Shown here one piece after another: positions 40,240-50,361 of a stretch of 56,251 nucleotides of DNA. Source of the stretch: an uncultured Lachnospiraceae bacterium (GTDB lineage: Bacteria; Bacillota; Clostridia; Lachnospirales; Lachnospiraceae). The position numbers and the translations under genes are program-made. Position 1 is the stretch's first letter, and each line of letters begins with the position of its first letter. The stretch is from the NCBI GenBank assembly GCA_910585765.1, contig CAJUES010000022.1:1-56251 (forward strand), written 5' to 3'. The notes under the pieces were generated by a model. That model was not told the DNA's origin, did not search any database, and was given only the letters and a program-made list of their open reading frames with translations.

Positions 40240-41913
40240 TCAACCAATACAACCGTTCTCAACTACGATGACCCGACTGCAAAAATCCAACGATTTCAGT
40301 CTATGCGATACAAATATCGTCAGTTTACCCTGTATCAATCTATCATACTGCTGATACAGTGCCCTTTCAGCCACAGGATCAATATTCGAGTCAGGTTCGT
40401 CAAAGATGTAAAGATCCTTTTCCGTATACAATGCGCGGGCAATCGCGATCTTCTGCAGCTGTCCTCCCGACAAAGCGATCCCCTTGTCATTTGTTTTTGG
40501 TCCCAGTTTCGTGTTCATTTTATCGTGCAGCTGTTCGATCAAGTCTGCCAGCCCCACATCCGCTGCTACTTTTTGTAACTTTGCATCCTCTTCCGCGTTC
40601 GACAATGCGATATTTTCCTTGATCGAAAAATCAAGAATGTTAAAATCCTGAAGCACAACCCCCATTTTGGCATAGTACTTTTCCAAATTGAATTGCGCTA
40701 TGTCAATATCGTTCACCAAAATCTTTCCTTCTGTCGGCGTGTATAAACCACACAGCAGTTTGATGATCGTCGTTTTTCCGGATCCGTTGATCCCCACCAG
40801 CCCCACCTTCTCCCCCTGATCCAGGCGAAAGGAGAGATTTTTCAGAACATAGTTCTCACTGCCCGGATACGAGAAGGAAACATTTTGGAACTCAACAGAT
40901 ACGATATTTCCGATCTCCATATCCGCTCTCGAATCAGCCGGATACGCCAGCGTCTTAACGACAGGCTTCATATAGTTGAGCATCTGGCTGCCTGTCATGA
41001 TACTGTCGCCTATGCTGTTCAGTATGGAACTACAGCGCAGCAGCAGTGTATTCAGAGACATAAACAACCCGATATCCATCTTCCCCTGAAACAATAAAAC
41101 TGTATTGTATACAAAACCGGCATACATCGTCAGATTTCCAAAGGCATCTGCCACGCAGCCATGCCCACACGAAATATGGTTCATTGCGCTGAACTGCATA
41201 AAAGATTCCTTGTTATACTGTTCCAACTTGTTCTCTATCTGCGTTTCCATATGATACGCCCTGATATCCTTCTGTCGGGACGCATCGAATTTCAACGAAT
41301 TCAGCCAACGATACCTTCTGTTTATGGGAAACAATTGATTAAAAAAAACTTCAAGCTTCTCGTTCAATTTGGTATTGATCAAAAACTGTACGCCGAATCC
41401 GGACGCCAGAAAAAGAACCAATAGCGGAAATTTAAATAAAAGAAACCCTCCTCCAAGCAGCAGGACAACACTCTGGCATACAATCGAAACTGCCGCCTTC
41501 ATCAAGTTTTCCACGGCTTTGTAATTTACAAGGGCAAAATGTGCGCCGGAATGCAGATTCAGGAATTCGGAATCCTGCATGTACGCATACTGAATATGGG
41601 TAAATTTTTCTGCCAGCATCCGTTCCAACCGAAAATTGACTTGTGAGCACGTTGTCTGCACAAGTTTTTCCATCACACATTCCATATATTCACATACACC
41701 TTTTATGACAAGAACCCCCGCGATCAGCCCAAAACTGCCTGATATTGCAGCTGCAGGCGTCATTGCATTCATTAAAAGGATCGGCGAAAAAACAGAACAC
41801 AGTACAAGTGATATATTCGCAACAATGCTGCCTGCAAATACCACACCTGTTTTTACCGTGCATGCCTGCGTCAGCATTCTTGACGTGTCAAATAAAAACT
41901 GTATTTTTTTCAT
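40240..41913 (-). CDS. ABC exporter half-transporter (TMD-NBD)
   Basis: 557 residues. About six membrane helices (1-310) precede an ATPase domain with Walker A GINGSGKTT, signature LSGGQLQKIAIARAL, Walker B DLYIFDEPDSNIDP and H-loop VSHRL. The D-loop region carries DSNIDP rather than the common SALD, and the catalytic glutamate is present (DEP). It follows another half-transporter by 26 bp, so the two probably form a heterodimeric type IV ABC exporter. The substrate is unknown; no precursor peptide or modification enzyme is encoded beside it. Confidence 0.9.
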   Translation of the reverse strand: MKKIQFLFDTSRMLTQACTVKTGVVFAGSIVANISLVLCSVFSPILLMNAMTPAAAISGSFGLIAGVLVIKGVCEYMECVMEKLVQTTCSQVNFRLERMLAEKFTHIQYAYMQDSEFLNLHSGAHFALVNYKAVENLMKAAVSIVCQSVVLLLGGGFLLFKFPLLVLFLASGFGVQFLINTKLNEKLEVFFNQLFPINRRYRWLNSLKFDASRQKDIRAYHMETQIENKLEQYNKESFMQFSAMNHISCGHGCVADAFGNLTMYAGFVYNTVLLFQGKMDIGLFMSLNTLLLRCSSILNSIGDSIMTGSQMLNYMKPVVKTLAYPADSRADMEIGNIVSVEFQNVSFSYPGSENYVLKNLSFRLDQGEKVGLVGINGSGKTTIIKLLCGLYTPTEGKILVNDIDIAQFNLEKYYAKMGVVLQDFNILDFSIKENIALSNAEEDAKLQKVAADVGLADLIEQLHDKMNTKLGPKTNDKGIALSGGQLQKIAIARALYTEKDLYIFDEPDSNIDPVAERALYQQYDRLIQGKLTIFVSHRLKSLDFCSRVIVVENGCIG

Positions 41914-41939
41914 TCGGACTTCCCTTCTCTATGTGGTTC

Positions 41940-43688
41940 CTATATCCTGTTTTCCTGCATATCCACCAAGGTACAAAACCTGCCCTTGTTTTTCAGCAAG
42001 TCTTCCATTTTCCCATCCTCAGCCAAAGAACCGTTTTCCAGCACCAGTATTCTTTCAAATTGATCGAGCATCTCCAGTCTATGTGTCACAACGATCACAG
42101 TCTTGTCCTGAAACAAGTCCATGATCAGTGTCATGATCTTTTTCTGCGCACCGGGATCCAGGCTTGAAGCCGGCTCGTCTAAAAGTATGGTATCCGGATT
42201 TTTATACAGCAGTCGGGCAAGCAGCAATCTCCTGCTCTCGCCCCCGGACAACTCTATGCCTGTATCGGAAAACAATTTGTCGATACATTCTGTAAGCGGC
42301 ACGCCCTCCTTCCTAAACTTTTCCATCAACCCGACCTGTTCCAAAACCTGAACAGCTTTACTGTGGTCAATCGCAGCATCACCTGCCGTTACATTCTCCT
42401 CAAGTGTAAACGGATAAGCAGCTGCGTCCTGAAACAACACGCCCAGATTTTTGTCGATATCGCCGCTTTGTATCATATTCCCATTATGCACAATGCATCC
42501 TGTGTAATTTTTGTATAACCCTGTCATACATTTGATCAAAGTAGATTTTCCGGCTCCGTTGAGTCCCACCACTGCAACCTTTTCCCCTCTTCTGATCTGA
42601 ACATTCAGATTTTTGAGGGCAAACTCATTTCTATTCGGATAACAGTATGAGATGTTCTTCAGATCCCACTCTATCCCATCCGCTGAATGCTCCTTATCAT
42701 GAACTGCCGGCTCACGGTGATCTTCTGTGTGATCGTAAGCCGAAAAGCCCTCTATCCCGCTCGTATTTCTTGCAAATAACACGATGCTTTCAGTGAGTCG
42801 AAACAGCGTATTTCCCACGGTGAACAACAGAAAAAAGGCTGTAAAGACGCTCGAAGCATTCATTTTATTGAGATAAGAATCCTTATATACAAAGTACATA
42901 TACAACAGCGAGAACACAAAAAACAATATATGTTCGAAAAAATATCTCTGTGTGAACTTACGCCTGCATACCTCACCATCCAGACAAGTCATTTTATCAA
43001 ATAGCGATACCAGTTTTCTTTTTAAGATCTCCCACTCTCTAAGTACCCTGATCTCCTTGGCATACTGAGTCGAACTGACAACGTCCAAAATATAATTCGC
43101 GCTTCTGTCCATTACATTCTGTCGTGCGACGGCTTCTCTCTCGACCGCGATCTCTTTCTTGATACTATGCCAGAGGATCAGCATCCCCAGCAGCCAAAGC
43201 CCTGTATTATGGATCTGGATCAGCATAACCCAGGAAAACAGCAATGATACTCCCAGCCCGTGCATTTTAAAAAGCTGCTGCATCATCGCTCCCACGCCGG
43301 CTTTGCTTGTATCTGCCATATGAAGGATATACTGGTTTTCTCTCCAGAAACGTTCATTTTCAGTCGTTTCATAATCGATCGCAAATAGTTTCCTATGAAG
43401 TTTGCGCTGCACGTAAGATCTCGCTTTTGTTATGCAGTCATCCATCGCAAAGATGCATTGATTCATTACGATCCTGGCGCCTGTCGAGATGACAAAAAAT
43501 GCGATACATAGAGCGATACCGCGCTTGAGAGACCAGTCCCCTTCGCTTGTTGACCACGAGGCGATCTGATCAAAGAAAATGATCGGCAGTACGCTCTCCA
43601 CCGCCACCGTGATGGCATATGCTATCGTAATGCGCCAATATTCAGGCGCTGCCTTTTTAATAAAGGAAACTGTACTCCAATATTTCAT
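41940..43688 (-). CDS. ABC exporter half-transporter (TMD-NBD), upstream partner
   Basis: 582 residues. The transmembrane part (about 15-320) begins MKYWSTVSFIKKAAPEYWRI. The ATPase has Walker A GLNGAGKST, signature LSGGESRRLLLARLL, Walker B TILLDEPASSLDP and H-loop VTHRL. Both ATPase sites of the pair look catalytically complete. It begins a two-gene unit; TTGTGG-17-TAGAAT upstream of the start is a weak candidate promoter. It could export a peptide or lipid, or give drug resistance; context does not decide. Confidence 0.9.
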   Translation of the reverse strand: MKYWSTVSFIKKAAPEYWRITIAYAITVAVESVLPIIFFDQIASWSTSEGDWSLKRGIALCIAFFVISTGARIVMNQCIFAMDDCITKARSYVQRKLHRKLFAIDYETTENERFWRENQYILHMADTSKAGVGAMMQQLFKMHGLGVSLLFSWVMLIQIHNTGLWLLGMLILWHSIKKEIAVEREAVARQNVMDRSANYILDVVSSTQYAKEIRVLREWEILKRKLVSLFDKMTCLDGEVCRRKFTQRYFFEHILFFVFSLLYMYFVYKDSYLNKMNASSVFTAFFLLFTVGNTLFRLTESIVLFARNTSGIEGFSAYDHTEDHREPAVHDKEHSADGIEWDLKNISYCYPNRNEFALKNLNVQIRRGEKVAVVGLNGAGKSTLIKCMTGLYKNYTGCIVHNGNMIQSGDIDKNLGVLFQDAAAYPFTLEENVTAGDAAIDHSKAVQVLEQVGLMEKFRKEGVPLTECIDKLFSDTGIELSGGESRRLLLARLLYKNPDTILLDEPASSLDPGAQKKIMTLIMDLFQDKTVIVVTHRLEMLDQFERILVLENGSLAEDGKMEDLLKNKGRFCTLVDMQENRI

Positions 43689-43863
43689 TTGTTTACCCTA
43701 TCTCTGCACTTTCTTTCGTTTTTTAATACTGACATCATTTATTTATTCTACCATACCTCCTCCCTGCCCACAAGTAAGGAACTGCAAGAAAACAACAGGT
43801 TGCTGACATCGACTGTGCGGTTTTATCGACAATCAGGCGCGTCCTATGCCGGCTGTCAGGTAC

Positions 43864-43892
43864 TTTACGAAATGAAAACAGTGTGCTACAAT
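43864..43892 (+). promoter_or_regulatory. Promoter-like sequence before the DUF6483-type fragment
   Basis: TTTACG, 17 bases and TACAAT, 75 bp before the ATG of the truncated frame. It suggests that the promoter of a formerly intact gene is still present. Confidence 0.45.
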
Positions 43893-43967
43893 AAAGCTCA
43901 TCCCGCGCTCTTGTCACGGCATATTCGAAGGTCGTTTTGCGGAATCAGAACAGGGGGTATCTATCAA

Positions 43968-44051
43968 TGAATTTTGAGAACGAAAGAGACTACATCATGC
44001 GGATGATCAAGGAAATGGTACGCGTATTATTTTCACTGCTTTTCATATAAA
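43968..44051 (+). pseudogene. 5' fragment of a DUF6483-like gene
   Basis: A 27-codon frame reads MNFENERDYIMRMIKEMVRV then LFSLLFI and stops. The acidic start, DYIMRMIKEM and a following hydrophobic LFSLL resemble the N-terminus of DUF6483 proteins, which normally run to well over 100 residues. A promoter-like sequence lies upstream. No continuation was found before the lipoprotein gene at 44164, so the rest has been lost. Family naming is from memory of a short motif. Confidence 0.45.
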
Positions 44052-44163
44052 ACATTTGTGTGACGCATTTTGATCCCAGTGTAAGATGAGATTCCAAGTG
44101 ACCGTGTTCCATCCGGATTGTGCCTGCAAACAGCTATGAGACCACACAAGGAGGTATCAGACC

Positions 44164-46224
44164 ATGCGCAAATTGAACAAGATAAAAGCAACCTATACGA
44201 CACTGGCAGTGCTGCCGCTTGCGGTCTCTCTGACAGCCTGCCAGTCAGCTGTTTCACAGCCTGAGACGCAGCCCGAAAGTTCCTTTGCCGGCGCAGCGCA
44301 GCAGGAGACATCGCCGGGATCACTGCCTGAGACCGCGGAGACCGCCGCAGACAACGGCGACACAAGCAGTGAACCGATCCTGATCTACACGGGCATACAG
44401 GCGACAGTCTCGGAGCACGATGCGGATTATCCGTATTACGCGGAATTAGAAAAATATTTAGACGAAAAACAGTTTGTGCTCATGAGGATCGCGCATAAGA
44501 GCCAATCCGAACTTTACAAGGGCGACGAAACGCTGGAGTGGGATGAGCAGGACTGGGATCTGGTGTACCCTCTGGGTCAGATCAGTTACTATGACTGCGG
44601 CTACGGCAAGATTGATTATGACAACGACGGCACACCGGAAATCTTTTACCGCACGATCGACAGCGCAAAGCGGCTCACGGCAACGCTCTACCAGACAGAC
44701 GATGCGGCAGAACAGATCACGGCAGAATGCGATCTCCTGGACATGTTTCACGACACACTGCCGCAGGAGGGCACCGTGCAGCAGTTGTGGTTCAGACAGT
44801 TCGGGGAAAATATTGTGACTTTCCGACTGCTGCGGCTGCGTGACAGCGAAGAATTTGTCCTGTGCAGTGACCTTGTAACTGTTGACGAAAAGACCACCAG
44901 ATGCACCCGCTTAGAGACGCGCAGCCTGACTGTCACGACTGAACTTTCAGACGATATCGAGTACGCTTCTGAGCGGGATATTTTTCAGGAACGCATCTTA
45001 AATCTCTCAAAGGGTGAGGGGGAAGCGTTTCAGAACCTGCGCCGGGAACAATTGATGCAGTACCAGGAAGAGCGGCTGATCGATCCTGCGCTCGAGACTT
45101 TTGGTCTGCCAACAGGGCTGTCTGATCTTCTCAAGGAAGTACTTGCAGACACACAGCGATATACCTATAACTGGGACACGGAAGCGCTCTCTGTCTACGA
45201 GGATCAGGCGCATCGGCTGACAGCAGAACAGGTGCAGACATACCTCGGTGACGCATTCCCGGATTACTACAGTTGGGGCCAGATCACATGCGCATACCTG
45301 GTGGATCTGGACAGGGACGGCCAGGAGGAATTGTCACTGTTTTATGACTCCGGCGGCACTGCGGGATTTGCAGATATGGATATCTGGCGGCTGACAGCGG
45401 ACAGTGATCCGGAACTTCTGCACACATTTCCCATGCAGCGCGGAACAGCGAGACTGCTCGACTACGAAGGCGCTTACTGTTTTGTCGCCCGCCATTACAA
45501 TTTTTATACCGGGGAGACAACCGGATTTTATGTTTTAACCGCAGATACGGACAACACCCTGCAGCTTTACAGCCTGAACCTGGAAAATAAGGAAAACAAA
45601 AAGCGCTGGATCGAGACTTACCGTAACGGAAACATGGAGCCCCGCCTGGAACAATCTCTCGCCGCGTATATCGAGTCGATCAAAAGGGACGTGGAGGAAA
45701 AAACGGTCTCCAATGACGATTACCAGCTGATCGACGGAAATGCGGAAACCCCTTATCAGGAGTCGGACACAGCCTTCCCGCTCGACGCCTTTTCCAACAG
45801 CCAGTACGATAAAAAATGCTGCCGTATCGTGGATCTCGACAATGACGGCAGCGAGGAATGTGTCAAAAAATCAATCTGGTATCCGAGCAGCCTGAGCAGT
45901 GAACTTTGCCTGACCGTCGAATTGTACAAGGAATACGAGTCCTATGTCCATTTGGCACAGATTTGTTTTCCATTCTTCACAAGTACAGATTCGTATGCGG
46001 ACGATCTGGGGACTGTCGTGAGCGATGCGGAAATATTCACGACAGTTCCTGTTCAGCTCTGGTTCCAGACATTTGACCAGAAAGTCTACACGTTTTGTGT
46101 CAATCGCATCAGAGGAAGCTCTGACTATCTGCTGGAAGTCAGCCTGATCGAGGGCGAGCAGCTTCACCCGCTCCTGCAATACCTGCTGATCGCAGAAAAA
46201 AAGTACACCTTCGAAAAAATGTGA
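44164..46224 (+). CDS. Large lipoprotein with calcium-loop-like motifs
   Basis: 686 residues. The signal peptide ends in lipobox LTAC (cysteine near 26), so the protein is anchored outside the cell. A Gln/Ser/Glu-rich linker follows to about residue 75. The mature part contains three DxDxDG-type loops, DYDNDGTPE, DLDRDGQEE and DLDNDGSEE, each followed by a beta strand, as in calcium-binding FG-GAP/dockerin-like loops. This suggests a repeated domain appearing twice or three times. AAGGAGG precedes the ATG. I recognise no named family; it is convergent with the AAA-ATPase gene. Confidence 0.8.
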   Translation: MRKLNKIKATYTTLAVLPLAVSLTACQSAVSQPETQPESSFAGAAQQETSPGSLPETAETAADNGDTSSEPILIYTGIQATVSEHDADYPYYAELEKYLDEKQFVLMRIAHKSQSELYKGDETLEWDEQDWDLVYPLGQISYYDCGYGKIDYDNDGTPEIFYRTIDSAKRLTATLYQTDDAAEQITAECDLLDMFHDTLPQEGTVQQLWFRQFGENIVTFRLLRLRDSEEFVLCSDLVTVDEKTTRCTRLETRSLTVTTELSDDIEYASERDIFQERILNLSKGEGEAFQNLRREQLMQYQEERLIDPALETFGLPTGLSDLLKEVLADTQRYTYNWDTEALSVYEDQAHRLTAEQVQTYLGDAFPDYYSWGQITCAYLVDLDRDGQEELSLFYDSGGTAGFADMDIWRLTADSDPELLHTFPMQRGTARLLDYEGAYCFVARHYNFYTGETTGFYVLTADTDNTLQLYSLNLENKENKKRWIETYRNGNMEPRLEQSLAAYIESIKRDVEEKTVSNDDYQLIDGNAETPYQESDTAFPLDAFSNSQYDKKCCRIVDLDNDGSEECVKKSIWYPSSLSSELCLTVELYKEYESYVHLAQICFPFFTSTDSYADDLGTVVSDAEIFTTVPVQLWFQTFDQKVYTFCVNRIRGSSDYLLEVSLIEGEQLHPLLQYLLIAEKKYTFEKM

Positions 46225-46250
46225 GCGCGCCCTCGTCAGTAAAGACCGAC

Positions 46251-47843
46251 TCAGCCTTTGATTCTCTCCACCCGCTCGATCACGCAGGTGTGCTCCTTCG
46301 TCTTTTTCTCGTAGCTGATCCCCACGAGCAGAATCTCGCCGTAATAGTCTCTCAGCGAATTCGGATAGCGCTTCTCCCGGATCTGGGTGATCGCCGTGTC
46401 GGCGCCCCGGTTCCATTTCAACTCCACGACGATCACCGGCCGCTGCGGGCATTGCGGCAGCGGCAGATAGACCAGATCCGCAAACCCTTTTCCGCACGGA
46501 AACTCGCGGATCGGTCTCTGATAATACGCAAACGAGGCGAGCAGCGCGATCATGACTGTACAGCTCAGCGAGTTTTCGTCATTGTACTCAATGCTCGAGA
46601 TGAAATCGTCGTGCACCTTCTGCACCAGCGCTGCCGCCCGCTCCTGCTCTGCCCCCAGCACCGCCGCCAACATCTGCCTGGAATACTGTAAGAATGATGA
46701 CAGCGGATCGTTCTGGCTATTTTCCATATACCGGTAAAATATCTCGCGGATCTCCCTGTTTGGCACATACGCCTCCTGCGCCTCGGCGTCATAGGCAAAA
46801 TATCCCAGGTGGATCAGCGTCGTGATGATCTGGTCCTTGTCGCGGAATGTGCACATGTCATTCCGGCATCCGTACACGCTGACCGGAATCCGGTTGCCGG
46901 ATAGCATCTGAATGACAGCTTCCTTCAAACCGTCGAAATCATACTCGATCAGACTGCGTATGTCCTCGTAGGTCCCTGTCTCCGTCCAGTACTGACGGAA
47001 CTTTCCGCTCTCCACCGCCCGCACCACGGACAGCGGATTGTACACCTCCACGCCGCCCAGATCATACCCGTCATACCAGCGCCTCATCTCGTCCGCCGAG
47101 ACGCCATACCTCTCACAGAGCTCCTGCACTTCCGTCTCGACAAATCCGATATCGCCGCCCAGATCCCGCGCATCGATCATGGTGTACTCGTCAAAGTTGT
47201 TCACCGCGGACTGCCCCTTTGCGCGGACCATCGGAAGGATCCCTGTCAGATACGCCAAACGGACATAATCCTGCGCCTCGGCGTTCTTGAACATCATGCG
47301 CAGCAGTTCAATATAATCCCGGCGCTCCCTGCTGTTCCCGGCAAGTTCCCGGATCGGATAATCCCACTCGTCAAAGATGATCACAAATTCGTTTCCCGTT
47401 TCCGCGTTGATCACAGCCAGCGCCTCGGACAGATTCTCATCCCCCTGAATCCAGCCGGGATATGCCTTCTTTAATTCTCTTACCGCGTTCTCCTGCAGCA
47501 TTTTATTGGGATCAGCCCCCTGGTCCTTCGCCTTTACAAACTGCGCCTGGATATCCATAAATATCGTGTCGTAATGGTTGAGGTTTGTCAAAAACACTTT
47601 GTCCTTCACACACTTTAACGGTTCAAAAATCGCTCTCGAATCCGCCCCCTTGCTGAAATACGCCGCGAGCATATGCGCCGTGACGGACTTCCCAAAACGG
47701 CGCGGGCGGCTGCAGCAGAGAAAACGCTTATTCTGTTCGATCTTTCCCAGGATATTGTTTAAAAGCATCGATTTATCAACAACGTATTTTTCTTTCAAAA
47801 AATTCTGATACTTGTTATTGTTTGGATTCAGATATCTTCCCAT
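46251..47843 (-). CDS. AAA-ATPase-like protein with C-terminal PD-(D/E)XK nuclease domain
   Basis: About 530 residues. The N-terminal part has the family's Walker A variant CCSRPRRFGKSVTAHML and Walker B FVIIFDEWDYPI. The C-terminal part has a PD-(D/E)XK core (VIVVELKWNRGADTAITQIR, then YPNSLRDYYGEILLVGISYE). This fusion (AAA-ATPase-like plus PDDEXK_9) is abundant in gut bacteria, often in many copies; its role is unclear, possibly mobile or defence-related. TAGGAG lies directly before the ATG at 47852, so the next in-frame ATG (47843, MGRYLNPNNNKY) with nine-base spacing is preferred. It is 20 bp downstream of the GH31 gene. Confidence 0.88.
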   Translation of the reverse strand: MGRYLNPNNNKYQNFLKEKYVVDKSMLLNNILGKIEQNKRFLCCSRPRRFGKSVTAHMLAAYFSKGADSRAIFEPLKCVKDKVFLTNLNHYDTIFMDIQAQFVKAKDQGADPNKMLQENAVRELKKAYPGWIQGDENLSEALAVINAETGNEFVIIFDEWDYPIRELAGNSRERRDYIELLRMMFKNAEAQDYVRLAYLTGILPMVRAKGQSAVNNFDEYTMIDARDLGGDIGFVETEVQELCERYGVSADEMRRWYDGYDLGGVEVYNPLSVVRAVESGKFRQYWTETGTYEDIRSLIEYDFDGLKEAVIQMLSGNRIPVSVYGCRNDMCTFRDKDQIITTLIHLGYFAYDAEAQEAYVPNREIREIFYRYMENSQNDPLSSFLQYSRQMLAAVLGAEQERAAALVQKVHDDFISSIEYNDENSLSCTVMIALLASFAYYQRPIREFPCGKGFADLVYLPLPQCPQRPVIVVELKWNRGADTAITQIREKRYPNSLRDYYGEILLVGISYEKKTKEHTCVIERVERIKG

Positions 47844-47862
47844 GCCAGCCATCTCCTAACCG

Positions 47863-50298
47863 CTATTCAGCCGTGATCACCTCCGCCAGCGCGCCGTACA
47901 GGTCGCTGTCGAGCTCCATCGCGTCAAGCTGCCCCGGCAGATCCGCGCGCGCTGTCTGTGCCTCGATCACGTTGAACACACTCTCTTTCAGGTCAAATGC
48001 GATCTCCGCGCGGTCCAGGATCTGGAAGCATCTGCCAGCCACGTTGTTCTCTGCGCGCACCCGCTCTCTCAGATACAGGACTGTCTCCTCATTCACAGGA
48101 ACGTTCTTCATGACAACGCTGAACGTCCCAGCCATCTGCCGTCCGCCCTCACTGTCCACCGCCTGTGCCACAGCGCTGCGTCCTGCCCCGCTGCCGCCTT
48201 CCGAACCCGCTTCCGCAGTGATCTGTGCGCGCTCGATGCCGCAGAAGGTGATGATATAGTCTCTCCGCTCAGGGATCAGCGACAGCTCCCCGTCAGCGCT
48301 GCCGATCCGCAGGCATCCGCCCTCCTCCTGCCAGCTATAGCGCGTCCTGACACATGTTTCGCGCTGATAGTCGTTCGAGCGGTTGTCGTCCTCGTACAGT
48401 GTGAACGCGCCGTCCGCCCCCGTATACACATAAAGGTGGAGCTGCGTGGGATTCTCGTCCGCGCTCTCCATATAATCCTCCTGCAAAGGTATGACCGTCC
48501 CCGCTTTCGCCAGCACCGGAATGGATGTAAGATCGCGGTACAGGCTCATTTTCCTGCCGCCGTGATAGCGCAGCCCCGTAAAGATATCGTACCACATTCC
48601 CTCCGGGATCCATGCATCCACCTTCGCCATCCGCAGGCGCCTGATGCAGGGCGTTGTGATCGCCGCCACCATCAGCCCGGTGCCAAACATATACTGGTTC
48701 GGCACCTGATAAGCCTCGCCGGCGCCCGGATATGCGTAGTACATGGGCAGTACCAAAGGGATTCCCTCCGCGTACTGTCTGTAATTCATGGTGTACAGAT
48801 AGGGAATCATTCTGTGGCGCAGACGCAGGAATTCCTCCATCACAGCGCGGATCTCCGGTCTGAACCGCCACGGTTCCTTGGAATTGAACCGGCTGCTCGT
48901 CGAGTGCAGGCGCATGATCGGCGAGAAGACACCATACTGCACCCACCTGCCGCTGAGCTCATCGTCCTTCACGCCCTGCATATGTCCGCCGATATCGTGG
49001 CTCCACATGCCATAGCCGATGTTGGTCGCGGACGCCGTGAAATACGGCTGAAAATCAAGCGACTCCCACGTCACGATCGTATCGCCCGAAAAGCCGACCG
49101 GATAGCGGTGACTCCCTGGTCCCGCGTACCTTGAAAATGTCATGGGCCGTTTCCCGTCCCGCGCATTGTCCAGAAAATGATAGTGATTGAGCATCCACAG
49201 CGGATCGAGCCCTTCAAGCCCTGACTCCGTTCCCTGCTGCCAGTCGATCCACCAGAAATCGATGCCGTCCGCCTCCTGCGGATGATGCAGGACGGTAAAG
49301 TAAGCCTCCATGAACTTTTCGTCGGAGACGTCAAATGCAACCGGCAGTCCGTTCTCCCGGTCCGCGTCGCTCATCCCCATCGCCATGCTCATGGCGTCGT
49401 ACTGATCCTCATAAGCGCGCACCCCGTCCGCCGGGTGCACATTCAGGGTGACGTGAAGATTCCGTTCATGGAGCCAGCCCAGGAATCCTGCCGGATCCGG
49501 AAACAGCTCACGGTTCCACGTGTACCCCGTCCAGCCGCTGCCGTACTTCTCATCCACGTCCACCAGATGCCAGTCCATATCTATGACTGCCACCGCAAAA
49601 GGAATCTTCTCCGCCGCAAAGCGCTCGATCAGCTCACGGTAGCTTTCCTCCGTGTATTTGTGATATCTGCTCCACCAGTTCCCGAGCGCATACCTTGGCA
49701 CCATGGGCGTCGTCCCGCACAGCCTGTAGAAATCCTGTATACACGTGAGATAATCCGTGCCGTATCCCCAGAAATACAGATCCTCCACCTGCTCGCTGCG
49801 CGCCTCGATCCACCCGTCATCCCTGATGATCAGGGAAGTGCTGTCATCCATCACCGCATAGCCGCGCAGGGAGACCAGTCCGTCCTCGAGCGGGATCACG
49901 CCGTCCGCGCAGTCGAGCGTCCTGGTCGTCCCCCGCAGTTCACGTCCGTCATCTGCATTGATCGTATCTCCGTAATGCCACACATTCTCTTCTGGCAGAA
50001 ATCCACCCTCGACTTTGATGTAGAGACCGTCCGCGCAGAAGCGCTTTTTGTCATAATGAAGATGGATCCTGTCCGTAATGATCTCCAGTGAATCCGCCGT
50101 GTCTGTCACCTGATAGTCGCACACGCCCAGATCCCTGTTCCACACAACCTGTGTCGGCCTGTCCTCAAAGATGCCCTTCTCCGAGTACTCCAGTCTGATC
50201 AGCCCCGCTGTCAGCACGCTGATGCGGTAGTCCGCACCCTGTATGATATTTTCTTTCCTGCACACCGGCTCTGCCTGTATACGATACTGCTCCTTCAT
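47863..50298 (-). CDS. GH31 alpha-glucosidase-type glycoside hydrolase
   Basis: 811 residues. An N-terminal beta-sandwich is followed by a TIM barrel. The probable nucleophile is D352 in IDFWWIDWQQGTE and the acid/base D406 in FSGDTIVTWESLDF; DMDWH in AVAVIDMDWHLVDV is also typical. Proximal and distal C-terminal beta domains follow. No signal peptide, so it acts in the cytoplasm on imported alpha-glucosides. It lies 63 bp downstream of the GH13 gene, forming an alpha-glucan pair. GAGAGGTG precedes the ATG. GH31 also includes alpha-xylosidases and others; the WIDWQQG form does not settle specificity. Confidence 0.9.
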   Translation of the reverse strand: MKEQYRIQAEPVCRKENIIQGADYRISVLTAGLIRLEYSEKGIFEDRPTQVVWNRDLGVCDYQVTDTADSLEIITDRIHLHYDKKRFCADGLYIKVEGGFLPEENVWHYGDTINADDGRELRGTTRTLDCADGVIPLEDGLVSLRGYAVMDDSTSLIIRDDGWIEARSEQVEDLYFWGYGTDYLTCIQDFYRLCGTTPMVPRYALGNWWSRYHKYTEESYRELIERFAAEKIPFAVAVIDMDWHLVDVDEKYGSGWTGYTWNRELFPDPAGFLGWLHERNLHVTLNVHPADGVRAYEDQYDAMSMAMGMSDADRENGLPVAFDVSDEKFMEAYFTVLHHPQEADGIDFWWIDWQQGTESGLEGLDPLWMLNHYHFLDNARDGKRPMTFSRYAGPGSHRYPVGFSGDTIVTWESLDFQPYFTASATNIGYGMWSHDIGGHMQGVKDDELSGRWVQYGVFSPIMRLHSTSSRFNSKEPWRFRPEIRAVMEEFLRLRHRMIPYLYTMNYRQYAEGIPLVLPMYYAYPGAGEAYQVPNQYMFGTGLMVAAITTPCIRRLRMAKVDAWIPEGMWYDIFTGLRYHGGRKMSLYRDLTSIPVLAKAGTVIPLQEDYMESADENPTQLHLYVYTGADGAFTLYEDDNRSNDYQRETCVRTRYSWQEEGGCLRIGSADGELSLIPERRDYIITFCGIERAQITAEAGSEGGSGAGRSAVAQAVDSEGGRQMAGTFSVVMKNVPVNEETVLYLRERVRAENNVAGRCFQILDRAEIAFDLKESVFNVIEAQTARADLPGQLDAMELDSDLYGALAEVITAE

Positions 50299-50334
50299 CT
50301 TTTCACCTCTCTATTCCTGTTTTTAAGGCTCTGC

Positions 50335-50352
50335 CAGACCGGATCCGGTCTG
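50335..50352. repeat. Perfect 18-bp palindrome between GH13 and GH31 genes
   Basis: CAGACCGGATCCGGTCTG is fully self-complementary and lies in the 63-bp gap between the two glycosidase genes. No T run follows on either strand, so it may be an operator or a weak processing hairpin rather than a terminator. Confidence 0.5.
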
Positions 50353-50361
50353 CCCCAGTTT

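Noticed and set aside
39240..40600. The methyltransferase and ABC exporters as a ribosomal peptide biosynthesis cluster.
   Set aside because: They are convergent, no precursor peptide, peptidase domain or other modifying enzyme is visible, and the exporters lack an N-terminal C39 protease.
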